From NCBI RefSeq assembly GCF_016859125.1, contig NZ_CP069338.1, forward strand, positions 5,023,501-5,087,500: a stretch of DNA of 64,000 nucleotides. The letters are read 5' to 3'. Below the pieces are notes generated by a model that saw only the letters and a program-made list of their open reading frames with translations, did not search any database and was not told the DNA's origin. The stretch is from Archangium violaceum. Lineage in GTDB: Bacteria; Myxococcota; Myxococcia; Myxococcales; Myxococcaceae. A program made the translations under genes and the position numbers. How positions within the stretch are numbered: position 1 is the stretch's first letter; each line of letters starts with the position of its first letter. Shown here in pieces: positions 31,601 to 41,130 of this stretch.

Positions 31601-31762
31601 TTCGGCACCGGGGCCGAGCTCCGGCAGCCATTGGGTATCGCGATCGTGGGCGGCCTGCTCGTCAGCCAGGTCCTGACGCTCTATTCGACGCCCGTCGTGT
31701 ACCTGGCGCTCGATCGTCTCTTCACGGAACTGCCCAAGCCCTCGGAACTGGAGGCGACGTGA
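28664..31762 (+). CDS. RND efflux pump, inner-membrane permease
   Basis: A 1032-residue proton-driven exporter of the hydrophobe/amphiphile RND class, close in organisation to MdtB/MdtC. Two repeated halves each carry six helices and a large periplasmic domain. The proton relay is visible as VVDDAIVVVENI with Asp406 and Asp407 in the fourth helix of the first half. The second half has the matching helix MVDFALDAQRTRG with the MIGIVLLIGIVKKNG loop that precedes it. It starts with GTG at 28664, overlapping the adaptor gene by four bases. Members of this class usually export drugs, bile-salt-like or siderophore compounds; substrate cannot be read here. Confidence 0.93.
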   Translation: MIHSNRGISSWFVVRPVATALLTVGILLLGFFAYPRLPVAPLPEAEFPTIQISANLPGASAETMASAVATPLEVQFSAIPGITEMTSTSALGTTSITLQFDLEKSIDTAAQEVQAAINAASGRLPSEMPNMPTWRKVNPNDSPIFVLRVQSDLMPLTQLSDIAETQLARQLSQISGVAEINLTGQQRPALRIQASPARLASQGLTLADIRTAVQAASVNQAKGALFGDTRVSTLSTNDQIFRPEDYDDLIVAYRDGAPVRLRDVARVSAGAENDYVQAWQNGKPGLNFIIRRQPGANIVETADRIREALPRLAEQLPASVEIDILNDRTRTIRSSQHEVQLTLVITVALVVLIMGLFLRQVSATLIVGAVLLVALVSTFAAMYVLGFSLNNLTLVALVIAVGFVVDDAIVVVENIHRHLEAGMDQREAALAGSAEIGFTVMSISLSLIAAFIPLLFMGGVVGRLFSEFAMTVTAAILLSVVASLTLAPMLAARFMKPLSHGHDGSGGGFAKRLIDAYDRTLKWALEHQRLTLLGFGLALAAAVASYVYVPKGFFPVQDTAFVLGTTQAAQDISYEDMIAKHAALAEIVAQDPAVQEYANAVGATGGSQSTSSGRFWIVLKDRSDRDVSVSEFIDRLRPKLAQVPGIMLYLRAAQDINLGGGPARAQYTYALKSSDGAMLSEWAETLTAKLAQLPQLRDVSNDQQLGASVTRLTIDRAAAARFGISARDIDQALYDAFGQRQINEYQTEVNQYRVILEIDKQQRGTSQSLAYLYIRSPRTGEVVPLSAVAKLEPLTTGPLSISHNGMFPSVNISFNLAPGSALGDAVAAIEQAEAEIGMPAAITRNFQGTARGFQDSLASQPFLILAALLAVYIILGVLYESFVHPLTILSTLPSAGLGAILLLWVMGHDFSVMAMIGIVLLIGIVKKNGILMVDFALDAQRTRGLSPREAVYEACLVRFRPIMMTTLAALLGGIPLMLGFGTGAELRQPLGIAIVGGLLVSQVLTLYSTPVVYLALDRLFTELPKPSELEAT

Positions 31763-33147
31763 TGCGCCGGCCCCTGAGCTTCATTGCCCTGCTCGTTGTC
31801 ACCAGCTGCGCGAGCTCGACCGCGCCGACGCTTCGTCCCTCCGAGCTCCAGGCGGAGTGGGAGGGGGCTCCCTCATCGGCTCCCAGCTCGCCAGTCGACG
31901 CGGCGTGGTGGCGGTCGTTCGGCGATCCGGTGCTCGATGAGCTGATCGCCATGGCCGAGCAGCGGAACCTGGATCTGCGCATCGCCGATGCGCGAATCCG
32001 CGAGGCACGCGCGCTGCGTGAGGGGTCGCGGGCAGTGCTCTTCCCCCAGCTCAACGGCACCGCGGGGATCAGCAGCGGCCGGACCGCGATGCTCAACGCG
32101 GAACGGACTGCCGCCACGGTCGGCGTCGAGGCCAGCTGGGAGGTCGACGTTTTCGGGCGTCTGCGCAACGAGGCTCGCGCCGCGGATGCGGTCTGGACCG
32201 CGACCGTGGCCGTGCGCGATGGGGTGCGGCTCGCGCTGGTCGCCGAGGTGGCACGGGCCTACCTGGAGTACCGCCTCTATCGCACCCAGCACACCATCGC
32301 CGAGGCGAACGCGAAGGCCGCGGAGGAGACGCTTCGGATCGCTCGGGCGCGGTTCGAGCAGGGGGTCTCCAGCCGCCTCGACGTCGAGCGCACCCTCACG
32401 GCCCTGGGTGAGACTCGCGCCCGCGTCGCGCAGATCGTGGAGCTCGCCGAGTCCTCGCGCCACCGCCTCGTCTTGCTTCTCGCCACGACTCCGGCTGAAC
32501 TCGGGGGAGTGCTCCCCGAAACCGGCACCCTCCCGAGCGCGAGCGCGGTCGGCGTGCTCCTCGCGCCCACGGAAGTCATCAACCAGCGGCCCGATGTCCG
32601 CGCGGCGGAGGCCCAGCTGCTCGCGGCGGTCGCCCGGCGCGAGGCGGCGGAGGCCCTCCGTTATCCCCGCATCACCCTCGCGAGCATGCTCGGACTCCAG
32701 AGTGGCACCGAGGTGACCGCCTTCCTGTCGGGTGGCTCCCTGCTCTGGTCGCTCGGTGCGAACCTGCTCGCGCCCCTCCTCGACTTCGGACGCATTCGCG
32801 CCACGATCGACGCCGCGGACGCGAGACAGGAGCAGGCCTATCTGAGCTATGAGCTGACCGCGCGCGCCGGACTTCAGGAGGTCCAGACGGCGCTCATCCT
32901 CTACACCCAGGGAGAGAGCCGGCGGAGCGAGCTCGCCGCCGCCACCGAGTCGGCACGCAGGGCCGCCGGGCTCGCGCGCCGGCAGTACGCGGAGGGGACG
33001 CTTTCGTTGCTGGAGGTCCTCGACGCCGAGCGCACCCTCTACGCGCTCGAGCTGCAGGCGGTGCAGGCGACCGCGGATGTGTCGCTGCGCCTCGTACGCC
33101 TCTACCAGACCATGGGACTCATGCCCCCGAACCAGGAGACGGCATGA
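31762..33147 (+). CDS. Outer-membrane efflux lipoprotein (NodT/TolC family)
   Basis: A 461-residue outer-membrane channel of the NodT type. The signal [15 protein letters not shown] provides a lipobox cysteine, then [19 protein letters not shown] and [20 protein letters not shown] open the coiled-coil barrel; this is repeated in the second half ([39 protein letters not shown]). The trimer would form the tunnel for the preceding pump. ATG 31762 overlaps the pump's TGA by one base. Together with the adaptor and pump it makes a complete tripartite exporter in a single operon. Confidence 0.92.
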   Translation: MRRPLSFIALLVVTSCASSTAPTLRPSELQAEWEGAPSSAPSSPVDAAWWRSFGDPVLDELIAMAEQRNLDLRIADARIREARALREGSRAVLFPQLNGTAGISSGRTAMLNAERTAATVGVEASWEVDVFGRLRNEARAADAVWTATVAVRDGVRLALVAEVARAYLEYRLYRTQHTIAEANAKAAEETLRIARARFEQGVSSRLDVERTLTALGETRARVAQIVELAESSRHRLVLLLATTPAELGGVLPETGTLPSASAVGVLLAPTEVINQRPDVRAAEAQLLAAVARREAAEALRYPRITLASMLGLQSGTEVTAFLSGGSLLWSLGANLLAPLLDFGRIRATIDAADARQEQAYLSYELTARAGLQEVQTALILYTQGESRRSELAAATESARRAAGLARRQYAEGTLSLLEVLDAERTLYALELQAVQATADVSLRLVRLYQTMGLMPPNQETA

Positions 33148-33830
33148 AGCTGCTCATCGTCGAGGACGAGGCGAAGACGGCCGAGTACCTGCATCGAGGC
33201 CTCAACGAGCAGGGGTATACGGTCGACGTGGCGCGGACCGGGCCGGACGGGCATGCCCTGGCCCTGTTGCACGACTATGACGTGATCGTCCTCGACGTGA
33301 TGCTCCCGGAGATGGACGGCTTCGCCGTGCTCCGGGCCATTCGCATGCGCAAGCAGACGCCGGTGATCATGCTCACCGCGCGGGATCGGATCGATGACCG
33401 GGTCCATGGGCTCCGAGAAGGGGCGGATGACTACCTCGTCAAGCCGTTCTCCTTTCTCGAGCTCGTCGCGCGCTTGCAGGCGGTGACCCGTCGCGGTCGC
33501 GCGCAGGAGCCGACACAGCTGCGGATTGGTGACCTCGAGATCGATCTCCTCAGCCGGAAGGCCTACCGGGCCGGGAGCCGGCTCGAATTGACCGCGAAGG
33601 AGTTCGCCCTGCTCGCACTGCTTGCCCGGCGTGAAGGGCAGATCCTCTCGAAGACCATGATCGCCGAGCAGGTCTGGGACATGAACTTCGACAGCCATAC
33701 GAACGTCGTCGAGGTCGCCATCAAGCGCCTGCGGGCCAAGGTCGACGGGCCCCATGAGCGCAAGCTCCTCCATACCATTCGCGGCATGGGGTACGTGCTC
33801 GAGGCGCGCGGCGACGAGGAGGCATCATGA
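33144..33830 (+). CDS. OmpR/CusR-family response regulator
   Basis: A 228-residue two-component regulator. The receiver domain has the acidic pocket (IVEDEAKT), the phosphorylation aspartate in [13 protein letters not shown] at residue 51, the conserved Thr in [12 protein letters not shown] and Lys in [14 protein letters not shown]. The C-terminal winged-helix domain includes [17 protein letters not shown] and [18 protein letters not shown], then [12 protein letters not shown]. It closely resembles CusR/CopR regulators that respond to metals. ATG 33144 overlaps the channel gene by four bases and its own end overlaps the kinase by four, so it is clearly part of the efflux operon and probably activates it. 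Confidence 0.93.
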   Translation: MKLLIVEDEAKTAEYLHRGLNEQGYTVDVARTGPDGHALALLHDYDVIVLDVMLPEMDGFAVLRAIRMRKQTPVIMLTARDRIDDRVHGLREGADDYLVKPFSFLELVARLQAVTRRGRAQEPTQLRIGDLEIDLLSRKAYRAGSRLELTAKEFALLALLARREGQILSKTMIAEQVWDMNFDSHTNVVEVAIKRLRAKVDGPHERKLLHTIRGMGYVLEARGDEEAS

Positions 33831-35212
33831 AGGCATCCATCGCCACACGGCTGGCCGTGATGTTCGCGGTGGCCTCGCTCGGGGTCTTCTCGTTGGTGGG
33901 GTTCGCCCTGCGGCATGTGCTGCAGCGCGAGCTGGACCGCCACCAACTCAGCGAGGTGAACACCCGGCTCGAGTACGTGAGCATGACGGTCAACCGTCAC
34001 GGCACCACGGAGGGGTGGAAGGTCGTGCGCTCGAAGCTCGACACGCTCACGCCCAGCGATGGCAGCGTGCGGTATTGGGTCCTGGGTCCCGACCCGCGAT
34101 TCGAGTACGGCGACGCGCCGATGGTGCTCCGCGAACGGTTGCGTACCCAGGCGGATGGGCCGTTCGAGATCGAGTTGGAGGGCCGTGTGATGCGGGCGAC
34201 CGTACGGTCCATCGCGCCGAAGGAGCAGCGTCCCGTGGTCATGCTCGTCACGGCGTTGGATTCGGCGAGGTTCCGCGACACGCTGGACGCCTTCGCCGGG
34301 GCGCTCGTCGCGCTCTGCCTCGCGGGGGCCGCGCTCGTCGTGCTGCTCGGCCATCGCATCGCCAAGGTCGGGCTCGCGCCGCTGAGCAGCCTGTCCCAGG
34401 AGGCCCAGTCCCTCAGCCCGCGCGACCTGTCGCAGCGGCTGCGGCTCTCGCCCCTGCCGCGTGAGCTCGCGGACCTGGTCTCCTCGTTCAACGGTGCGCT
34501 CGACCGGGTGGAGCGTGCGTATGCCCAGCTCGAGGGGTTCAACGCCGACGTGGCCCATGAGCTCCGCACACCGCTCGCGAACCTCATCGGCCAGACGCAG
34601 GTCGCGCTGGCGAAGGAGCGGACCGCGCCACAGCTCGAGGAGGTCCTGCTATCGAACCTCGAGGAGCTCGAGCGCCTGCGGGCGATCGTCAACGACATGC
34701 TCTTCCTCGCTCGTGCGGACCAGGGAGAGACGGCGCCCAACCGGGTCCCCGCCTCCGCGGCGGGGGAGGTCTCGAAGACGGTCGAGTTCCTCGAGGCCCT
34801 CATCGAGGACGCGGGGGTCTCGGTGCGAGTGGATGGGGATGCCCACGCGTCTTTCGAGCGCTCCCTGTTCCGGCGTGCCGCCAGCAACCTGCTCCTCAAT
34901 GCCGTCGAGCACTCCGAGCGCGGCGCGGAGATCGTCGTGGCCATCGCGCAACAGGCGTCCGAGGTGCGCATCGCCGTGACGAACCCGGGTGAGCCCATTC
35001 CGGAGCAGCACCTGGGGCGGCTGTTCGATCGCTTCTACCGGGTCGACGGCTCGCGCCGGAACAGCCGGAACAACCACGGCCTCGGTCTGTCGATCGTGAA
35101 GGCCGTGGCCAAGATGCACGGCGGCACCGTCTTCGTGACGAGCACGGGAGGCCGCAACACGGTGGGGTTCACCCTCGCGGATGTCCCACCGATCACGGCT
35201 CCTCATCTCTGA
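33827..35212 (+). CDS. Sensor histidine kinase (CusS-like)
   Basis: A 461-residue membrane kinase. Helix 1 is at about residues 8-28 ([20 protein letters not shown]), a periplasmic sensor of about 120 residues follows, and helix 2 is at about 157-176 ([18 protein letters not shown]). A HAMP linker ([19 protein letters not shown]) leads to the H-box [13 protein letters not shown] with phosphorylated His244, then N-box [12 protein letters not shown], and the ATP lid [19 protein letters not shown]. It phosphorylates the regulator encoded just upstream. The periplasmic part lacks obvious histidine- or methionine-rich metal sites, so the signal need not be copper or silver even though the pair resembles CusRS. 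It is the last gene of the operon, next to the hairpin. Confidence 0.92.
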   Translation: MKASIATRLAVMFAVASLGVFSLVGFALRHVLQRELDRHQLSEVNTRLEYVSMTVNRHGTTEGWKVVRSKLDTLTPSDGSVRYWVLGPDPRFEYGDAPMVLRERLRTQADGPFEIELEGRVMRATVRSIAPKEQRPVVMLVTALDSARFRDTLDAFAGALVALCLAGAALVVLLGHRIAKVGLAPLSSLSQEAQSLSPRDLSQRLRLSPLPRELADLVSSFNGALDRVERAYAQLEGFNADVAHELRTPLANLIGQTQVALAKERTAPQLEEVLLSNLEELERLRAIVNDMLFLARADQGETAPNRVPASAAGEVSKTVEFLEALIEDAGVSVRVDGDAHASFERSLFRRAASNLLLNAVEHSERGAEIVVAIAQQASEVRIAVTNPGEPIPEQHLGRLFDRFYRVDGSRRNSRNNHGLGLSIVKAVAKMHGGTVFVTSTGGRNTVGFTLADVPPITAPHL

Positions 35213-35220
35213 TGAATATT

Positions 35221-35241
35221 CCCTCTCCCCTCGGGAGAGGG
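35221..35241. terminator. Hairpin between the two convergent efflux operons
   Basis: CCCTCTCCC-CTC-GGGAGAGGG is a perfect 9-bp inverted repeat in the 37-base gap between convergent genes (35212 and 35250). It lacks a T-run on either strand. This sequence type (CCCTCTCCC..GGGAGAGGG) recurs in many genomes as a REP-like palindrome, so it may be both a two-way terminator and a dispersed repeat. Confidence 0.6.
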
Positions 35242-35249
35242 GAAGGGGC

Positions 35250-38200
35250 TCAGGCCGGGTGCGGTGTCTGTCCATCTCCGCCCGGCGCCGTGGGCGGCGG
35301 TGTCCCGTGCTTGTGCCGCTTGAGCAGCTTCGTGCGCGCCAGTTCCACCAACGTGTACAGCACGGGGATGAAGATGAGGTTCACGAAGGTGGACAGCAGC
35401 ATGCCGCCGAACACCGCCGTGCCCAGCGACTTGCGCGAGGCGGCGCCCGCGCCCGAGGCCAGCACCAGTGGCACCACGCCCAGCAGGAAGGCGAAGGACG
35501 TCATCAGGATGGGCCGCAGTCGCGTGTCCGCCGCCTGGATGGCCGCGTCCACCACGCTCTTGCCCTGGTGCCGCAGTTGCTCGGCGAACTCCACGATGAG
35601 CACCGCGTTCTTGCTGGACAGGCCCACGAGCATCACCAGACCCACCTGGCAGAAGACGTCATTGGCCAGCCCGCGCAGGTTCTGCAACCCCAGCGCTCCC
35701 AGGATGGCCACCGGCACGGCCAGCATGATGACGAAGGGCAGGGCGAAGCTCTCGTACTGCGCCGACAGCACCAGGAAGACGAAGATGATGCCCAGGCCGA
35801 AGATGAGCAGCACCTTGCCCGACGCCTGCTTCTGCTCGAGCGACAGGCCCGTCCACTCGAAGGTGTAGCCCGCGGGCAGCGCCTGGCGGGCGACGGCCTC
35901 CATGGCCTCCAGCGCCTGTCCCGTGCTGACGCCGGGCGCGCCCTGGCCGTTGATGGTGGCCGAGCGGAACAGGTTGTAGTGCTGGATGTTCTGCGCGGTG
36001 GTGACGGGCTCCACCTTCACCAGGCTCTCCAGCGGCACCATGTCGCCCTGGGCCGAGCGCACGTAGAAGGCGGAGATGTCCCTGGGCTCGTCTCGGAAGG
36101 GCGTGGCCGCCTGTACGTAGACGCGGTAGACGCGGTTGGCGAAGGTGAAGTCGTTCACGTACTGGCTGCCCATGTAGACCTGCAGCGTGGAGTAGAGCGT
36201 GTCCAGCGACACGCCGAGCGCCTTGGCCTTCTCCCGGTCCACCGACACGTTGAACAGTGGGGTGTTGGCCGTGAAGGAAGAGAAGACGCTGCGCAGGTCC
36301 GGTGACTGGTTGGCCCGTGCCGCGAGCTGCTGCGTGGCCGCCGCCAGCTCCTCCAGTGTGTGGTTGCCCGCCTGGTCCTCCAGGACGAACTCGAAGCCAC
36401 CCACGCTGCCCACGCCGCGGATGGTGGGGGGCTGGAAGGCCAGCACCCGTGCTCCGGGGATGGCGGCGAACGGTCCTCGCAGCCGGTTCACCAGACCCGC
36501 CACGCTCTGCTCCGCTTCCTCGCGCTCTTCCCAGGGGGCGAGGTTGACGAAGAGGACGCCGTAGTTGGGGCCGGAGCCCAGCACCGAGAAGCCGCCCACG
36601 GTGAAGATGTCCTTCACCTCCTTCTGCTGGCGCAGCACCTCCTCGGCCTGGATGAGCACCCGCCGCGTGTAGTCCAGGGACGTGCCCTCCGGACCCTGGA
36701 TGGCGACGATGAGGTAGCCCTGGTCCTCCTCGGGGATGAAGCCCGTGGGGGTGACGCGGTAGAGCACCGCGGTGATGCCCAGGAACACCACGAAGACGCC
36801 CAGCACCACCCACCGGGCGGTGGGCCCCAGCAGCTTGCCCAGGAAGCGCGCGTAGCCGCTCCGGAAGCGCTCCATGCCCTGGTCCACCCAGCGGAAGACG
36901 CGCCACTTCTGGCCCTCGTGGGGCCGCAGCAGCCGGGCGCACAGGGCGGGTGACAGCGTGAGGGCCACCAGGGCCGACAGGCTGATGGAGAAGGCGAGGG
37001 TGAGCGCGAACTGCCGGTAGATGGAGCCCGTGGTGCCCGGGAAGAAGGCCACCGGGACGAACACCGCGGAGAGCACCAGCGCGATCGCCACCAGCGCGCT
37101 CGCCACCTGCTTCATGCTCCGGTGGGTCGCCTCGCGCGCGTTCAGGTTCTCCTCCGCCATGAGGCGCTCGACGTTCTCGATGACCACGATGGCGTCGTCC
37201 ACGACCAGACCCGTGGCCAGCGTCAGGCCGAACAGCGTCAGCGTGTTGATGGAGAAGCCGAACGCGCTCACGAAGGCGAAGGTGCCCACCAGCGACACCG
37301 GCAGCGTCGTGGCCACCACGAGCATGCTGCGCCAGCCGTGCAGGAAGATGAAGATGACGAGGACGACCAGCGCGATGGCCTCGAGCAGCGTGTGCAGCAC
37401 CTCGTTGATGGACTCCTCCACCGCCTGCGTGGTGTCGAAGGCCCGCTCGTAGACCATGCCCGGCGGGAAGTTGGCCGAGAGCCGCTCCAGCTCGGCCACC
37501 ACCCCCTCGCGCACGTCCAGCGCGTTGGAGCCGGGGAGCTGGAAGATGCCCAGGCCCACCGCGTCGCGGCCGTTGAAGCGCAGGAGTTGGTTGTAGTTCT
37601 CCGCCCCCAGCTCCACCCGGCCGATGTGCTTCACCTGCACCAGCGAGCCGTCCTCGCCGCGCTGCACCACGATGTCCCCGAACTGCTCCGGCGTGGAGAG
37701 CTGGCCGAGCACCTGCACGTTGATTTGATATGACTGTCCCTGGGGCGCGGGGGGCTGGCCCACCTGGCCCGCGGCCACCTGCACGTTCTGCTCGCGCAGG
37801 GCGTTCACCACGTCCTGCGCCGTGAGGCCCCGGCTCGACAGCTCCGTGGGGTCCAACCACAGCCGCATGGCGAAGCGGCGCTCGCCGAAGATGCGCACGT
37901 CGCCCACGCCCTGCACTCGCAGCAGCGCGTCGCGGATGTAGACGTCCGCGTAGTTGCTGAGGAAGCCCGTGTCGTAGCGCCCTTCCTTGTCATACAGACC
38001 GAAGGACATGAGCAGCTGCGACTGCGTCTTGTTGATGGTGATGCCCAGCGCGTTCACCTCGGCGGGCAGCCGCGCCGAGGCGGTGGCCACCCGGTTCTGC
38101 ACGTCCACCGCGGCGACGTCCAGGTCCCGCTCCGGCTCGAAGGTGACGGTGATGCTGCTGGTGCCGTTGTTGCTGCTGGTGGAGGAGATGTAGCGCATGC

Positions 38201-38423
38201 CCTCCAGGCCGTTGAGCTGTCGCTCCAGCACCGTCGTCACCGCGCTCTCCACCACCTCGGCGGAGGCCCCGATGTAGTTGGCCGTCACCGTCACCTGGGG
38301 CGCGGCGAGGTTGGGGTACTGCTCGACCGGCAGGCTGGGAATGGAGATGGCTCCCACCAGCGTGATGAGGATGGAGATGACGCTGGCGAGGATGGGCCGG
38401 CGGATGAAGGTATCGGTGAACAT
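35250..38423 (-). CDS. RND efflux pump, inner-membrane permease (HAE1/MexF-AcrB type)
   Basis: A 1057-residue AcrB-type pump. It begins MFTDTFIRRPILASVISILI, the classic HAE1 start, followed by a beta-domain with QYPNLAAPQVTV, LEGMRYISSTSSNNGTSSIT and NKTQSQLLMSFGLYD. The fourth helix has the proton-relay GLVVDDAIVVIENVERLM, the seventh region a PTGFIPEEDQGYLIVAIQGP, and the second-half helices include LVGLSSKNAVLIVEFAEQL. The drug-binding porter domains are complete. It is third in the operon TolC-MFP-RND, six bases after the adaptor. The substrate is unknown; HAE1 pumps usually act on toxic organics. Confidence 0.94.
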   Translation of the reverse strand: MFTDTFIRRPILASVISILITLVGAISIPSLPVEQYPNLAAPQVTVTANYIGASAEVVESAVTTVLERQLNGLEGMRYISSTSSNNGTSSITVTFEPERDLDVAAVDVQNRVATASARLPAEVNALGITINKTQSQLLMSFGLYDKEGRYDTGFLSNYADVYIRDALLRVQGVGDVRIFGERRFAMRLWLDPTELSSRGLTAQDVVNALREQNVQVAAGQVGQPPAPQGQSYQINVQVLGQLSTPEQFGDIVVQRGEDGSLVQVKHIGRVELGAENYNQLLRFNGRDAVGLGIFQLPGSNALDVREGVVAELERLSANFPPGMVYERAFDTTQAVEESINEVLHTLLEAIALVVLVIFIFLHGWRSMLVVATTLPVSLVGTFAFVSAFGFSINTLTLFGLTLATGLVVDDAIVVIENVERLMAEENLNAREATHRSMKQVASALVAIALVLSAVFVPVAFFPGTTGSIYRQFALTLAFSISLSALVALTLSPALCARLLRPHEGQKWRVFRWVDQGMERFRSGYARFLGKLLGPTARWVVLGVFVVFLGITAVLYRVTPTGFIPEEDQGYLIVAIQGPEGTSLDYTRRVLIQAEEVLRQQKEVKDIFTVGGFSVLGSGPNYGVLFVNLAPWEEREEAEQSVAGLVNRLRGPFAAIPGARVLAFQPPTIRGVGSVGGFEFVLEDQAGNHTLEELAAATQQLAARANQSPDLRSVFSSFTANTPLFNVSVDREKAKALGVSLDTLYSTLQVYMGSQYVNDFTFANRVYRVYVQAATPFRDEPRDISAFYVRSAQGDMVPLESLVKVEPVTTAQNIQHYNLFRSATINGQGAPGVSTGQALEAMEAVARQALPAGYTFEWTGLSLEQKQASGKVLLIFGLGIIFVFLVLSAQYESFALPFVIMLAVPVAILGALGLQNLRGLANDVFCQVGLVMLVGLSSKNAVLIVEFAEQLRHQGKSVVDAAIQAADTRLRPILMTSFAFLLGVVPLVLASGAGAASRKSLGTAVFGGMLLSTFVNLIFIPVLYTLVELARTKLLKRHKHGTPPPTAPGGDGQTPHPA

Positions 38424-38429
38424 GTGCTC

Positions 38430-39656
38430 TCACCTGCCTCCGTCCGGACCCGTGCCCGCGTCCCCGGTACCCCCAGGGCCCGCGCCGCCCGTGCCCGCGT
38501 CCGCGGCGCCGCCCACGCCCTGGCCCTCGCCCTGGGGCTGCCGCACTGGCTTGGGCTGGATGGGCTGGCCATCCCGGATGGCCTGCAGCGAGCCGACGAT
38601 GACCTGCGTCCCTTCCTCCAGGCCCTCGAGGAGCTCGTAATGATTGTCCTGGAGCTCGCCCACGTTGATCGGCCGGCGCTGCGCGATGGTGGCACCCCCA
38701 TCGGCCTGTGCCGCCACCATGGCGAAGAACTGGCTGCTCTGCTGCGTCACCGCGTAGGTGGGCAGCCGCAGCGACTCGCGCGTGTCGTACACCACCTGGA
38801 CGTGCACCAACTGGCCCGGGCGCAGCCCCACCGTGTTGTCGAAGGCGGCCTTGAGCTCCACCAACTGCGTGCGCGTGTTGGGCGTGGGGGACACGAAGAA
38901 GACGGGGGCGCTCACCACCGGCCTGCCCTCGTCGTTCAGCACCTCCACCAGCGTGCTTCCCACCTCCACCTGCGCGGCGCGCTCCGGCGGCACCGCGATG
39001 GAGACCTCCAGCGCCTCGCCCTGGTTCACGCTCGTCAGCGCTGTCTGCGGGGTGACGTAATCGCCCACCTTCACGGGGATGTCGCCCACCACGCCCTCGA
39101 AGGGCGCCTGCACCCGGTAGAAGCCGAGCTCCACCTGCTCCGACCGGAGCTGGGCCTCCGCCGAGCGAGCACTGGCCTCGGCCGCCGTCGCCTGGGCCAC
39201 CGCCTGCTCATAGTCCTGACGGCTCATGAGGCCCTCGCGCAGGAGTTGCTCGGCGCGCTCGCGGGTGTTCCGGGCGAACTCCCGCTGGGCCAGGGCAGAT
39301 CTGCGTTGGGCCTGGGCGCTCTGCACGCTGGCCTGCTCGCGCCTCGGGTCCACCTCCAGCAGCGCCTGCCCCCGCTTCACCTGCTCGCCGGGCTTCACCG
39401 TGATGCGCTGCACGTACCCGGCCACCTGGGGATAGACGGTGATGCTGCGGCGGGAGATGAGCGTTCCCAGGTACTCCCCGGTGTCTCGCACCGGTCCCGG
39501 TCTCAGCTCCATCACCTCCACCGCCATCGGCTGTCCGGCCCCCGGCCCTCCGGGTCCTCCCTGCTGCGGGCCTTGTTTGCCATTGGAGCCCTGGCACCCG
39601 GCCAGCACGAGGGCCACCCACCACATCCCCCTCACTCCCTGCCTCACCAGTCGCAT
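38430..39656 (-). CDS. RND efflux system adaptor lipoprotein (MFP family)
   Basis: A 408-residue adaptor anchored by lipid: MWWVALVLAGCQGSNGK carries the lipobox. YLGTLISRRSITVYPQVAGY then VQRITVKPGEQVKRGQALLE is the first lipoyl half, EQASVQSAQAQRRSALAQRE the coiled coil, FYRVQAPFEGVVGDIPVKVG the second lipoyl half, and PNTRTQLVELKAAFDNTVGL the membrane-proximal barrel. A long Gly/Ala/Thr-rich tail (GVGGAADAGTGGAGPGGTG) follows and looks like disordered, low-complexity sequence. The start overlaps the TolC-like gene by 13 bases; ATG 39626 is an alternative. It bridges the channel and the pump encoded next. Confidence 0.92.
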   Translation of the reverse strand: MRLVRQGVRGMWWVALVLAGCQGSNGKQGPQQGGPGGPGAGQPMAVEVMELRPGPVRDTGEYLGTLISRRSITVYPQVAGYVQRITVKPGEQVKRGQALLEVDPRREQASVQSAQAQRRSALAQREFARNTRERAEQLLREGLMSRQDYEQAVAQATAAEASARSAEAQLRSEQVELGFYRVQAPFEGVVGDIPVKVGDYVTPQTALTSVNQGEALEVSIAVPPERAAQVEVGSTLVEVLNDEGRPVVSAPVFFVSPTPNTRTQLVELKAAFDNTVGLRPGQLVHVQVVYDTRESLRLPTYAVTQQSSQFFAMVAAQADGGATIAQRRPINVGELQDNHYELLEGLEEGTQVIVGSLQAIRDGQPIQPKPVRQPQGEGQGVGGAADAGTGGAGPGGTGDAGTGPDGGR

Positions 39657-41050
39657 GCTGCCTCCGCGAGGAATGCCTCCATCCGCGCCTGGAACAACTG
39701 GAACTCACTCACCACCAGATTCAGCTCCGCCTGCCGCAGCGCCGCCGCGGACACCACCAGGTCCTGGCTCGTCCCGGCGCCCACCTCGAAGGCGCGGCGG
39801 GTGAGCCGGTCATTCTCCGCGGCGAGCTCGCGCGCCCGGGCGGCGATCTCCCGCTCCGCCCGCGCCACGTCCACCTCTCGCTGTGTCTGCGTCACCTCCA
39901 CCGATGCCGCGCGCTGCCGCGACACCACCTCCTGGCGGATCGCTTCCTCCTGGGCCCGGGCCTGCTGCACGAGCGCCCCGCGCCCGCCGCCCGCGTAGAG
40001 GGGCACGGAGAGCACCGCGCCGATGTTCCACACGGGCACCCGCGCGAAGCCGGGATCCACCGTGAGGGCCAGCGCGGTGCTCTGCGCATCCAGCGTGGGC
40101 CAATACTGCGCCTGGGCCGCCGACACGTTGCGCTCGGCCGCTTCCAGGCGTGCGCGCGCCGCCGCCACGTCCGCCCGGGCCTCCACACCTTCCACCCTGC
40201 GGCACTCCTGCTGGCCGCGTTGCAGCAGCTCCTCCAGGGAGACGCCGCGCGAGAGTCCCACCGGCTGCTCCTGTCCCAGCACCAACCCCAGCGTATCCCG
40301 CGCCTGCCGCAGCGACTCGTCCCCGGACACCACCGCCAGGCGCGCCGACTCCGCGTCCTGTCGCAGGCGGATGACGTCCAGCTGGGTTCCCGCGCCCAGC
40401 TCCAGCCTCCGCTGGGCGAGCGCCAGCCGCTCCAGGGCCGAGCGCAGGTTGACGCGATTCACCTCGGAGAGCCGCTCGGAGGAAGCCACCCGCGCCAGCG
40501 CCCGGGCCAGGGCTCCGGTGAGCTGGCGCCGCGTTTCGTCCAGGGACAGCTCGGCGGCGCGGCGCGAGGCATTCGCCGAGCGCAGGGACTGGATGGCCCG
40601 CAGGTTGAACAAGGGCACGGCGGCCGTCAGGACGGCCGTGCCCAGCGGCGAGGTGGTCCCGCCCGTTGCTCCGGTGCCTCCGCCGATTCCCCCGCCGACT
40701 CCTCCTCCTCCAAGGACGGGCGTCGAGTCCGGGTCGAGCACGTTGTATTGGACGGAGACCGAGCCATTGAGGGCGGGCAGCAGTCCGGCGAGTGCCGCGC
40801 GCCGCTGGCCCGCGGCGGCCTCCACCTGGGCCAGCGCGACGCGCAGGTCCGTGGAGCGTTGGCGAAGCAACTCGAACGCCTCATCCCAGGAGCCCACCTG
40901 CACCGGCGCGGGTGGGAGGGACGCCAGCAACAGGTCGGAGACCTCGGGTTGGAAGGGCTGGATGGCGGTGGGAGGTTCCGCTTGGGCCAGCGTCGCTCCA
41001 GCGGGAGTGCTGGCATTCCAGAGCTGGGCTGTGAGCAGGAGGGCGATCAT
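39644..41050 (-). CDS. TolC-family outer-membrane channel
   Basis: A 468-residue outer-membrane factor with a signal peptide (MIALLLTAQLWNASTPAGAT). The family pattern is clear: AFELLRQRSTDLRVALAQVE and AAAGQRRAALAGLLPALNG, with a Gly-rich loop (GGGVGGGIGGGTGATGG) in the extracellular part, a second repeat RLEAAERNVSAAQAQYWPTL, and LVVSAAALRQAELNLVVSEFQ at the end. The trimer would form the channel for the operon's pump. ATG 41050 marks the signal peptide; upstream residues of the frame are not protein-like. First gene of the operon TolC-MFP-RND, so the promoter lies in the 41.05-41.23 kb gap. Confidence 0.88.
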   Translation of the reverse strand: MIALLLTAQLWNASTPAGATLAQAEPPTAIQPFQPEVSDLLLASLPPAPVQVGSWDEAFELLRQRSTDLRVALAQVEAAAGQRRAALAGLLPALNGSVSVQYNVLDPDSTPVLGGGGVGGGIGGGTGATGGTTSPLGTAVLTAAVPLFNLRAIQSLRSANASRRAAELSLDETRRQLTGALARALARVASSERLSEVNRVNLRSALERLALAQRRLELGAGTQLDVIRLRQDAESARLAVVSGDESLRQARDTLGLVLGQEQPVGLSRGVSLEELLQRGQQECRRVEGVEARADVAAARARLEAAERNVSAAQAQYWPTLDAQSTALALTVDPGFARVPVWNIGAVLSVPLYAGGGRGALVQQARAQEEAIRQEVVSRQRAASVEVTQTQREVDVARAEREIAARARELAAENDRLTRRAFEVGAGTSQDLVVSAAALRQAELNLVVSEFQLFQARMEAFLAEAACDW

Positions 41051-41130
41051 GGGCAGGCAGCCCACAGTGGTGCTCGCCCCGTTCGTTTGCCTTCTAAATG
41101 AGTACGCCCATGACACAGCAAGACATTGGA

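Noticed and set aside
35181-37733. Long plus-strand frames opposite the RND pump
   Set aside because: They mirror the minus-strand pump codons (high GC third-base asymmetry), have no start signals and show no family resemblance.
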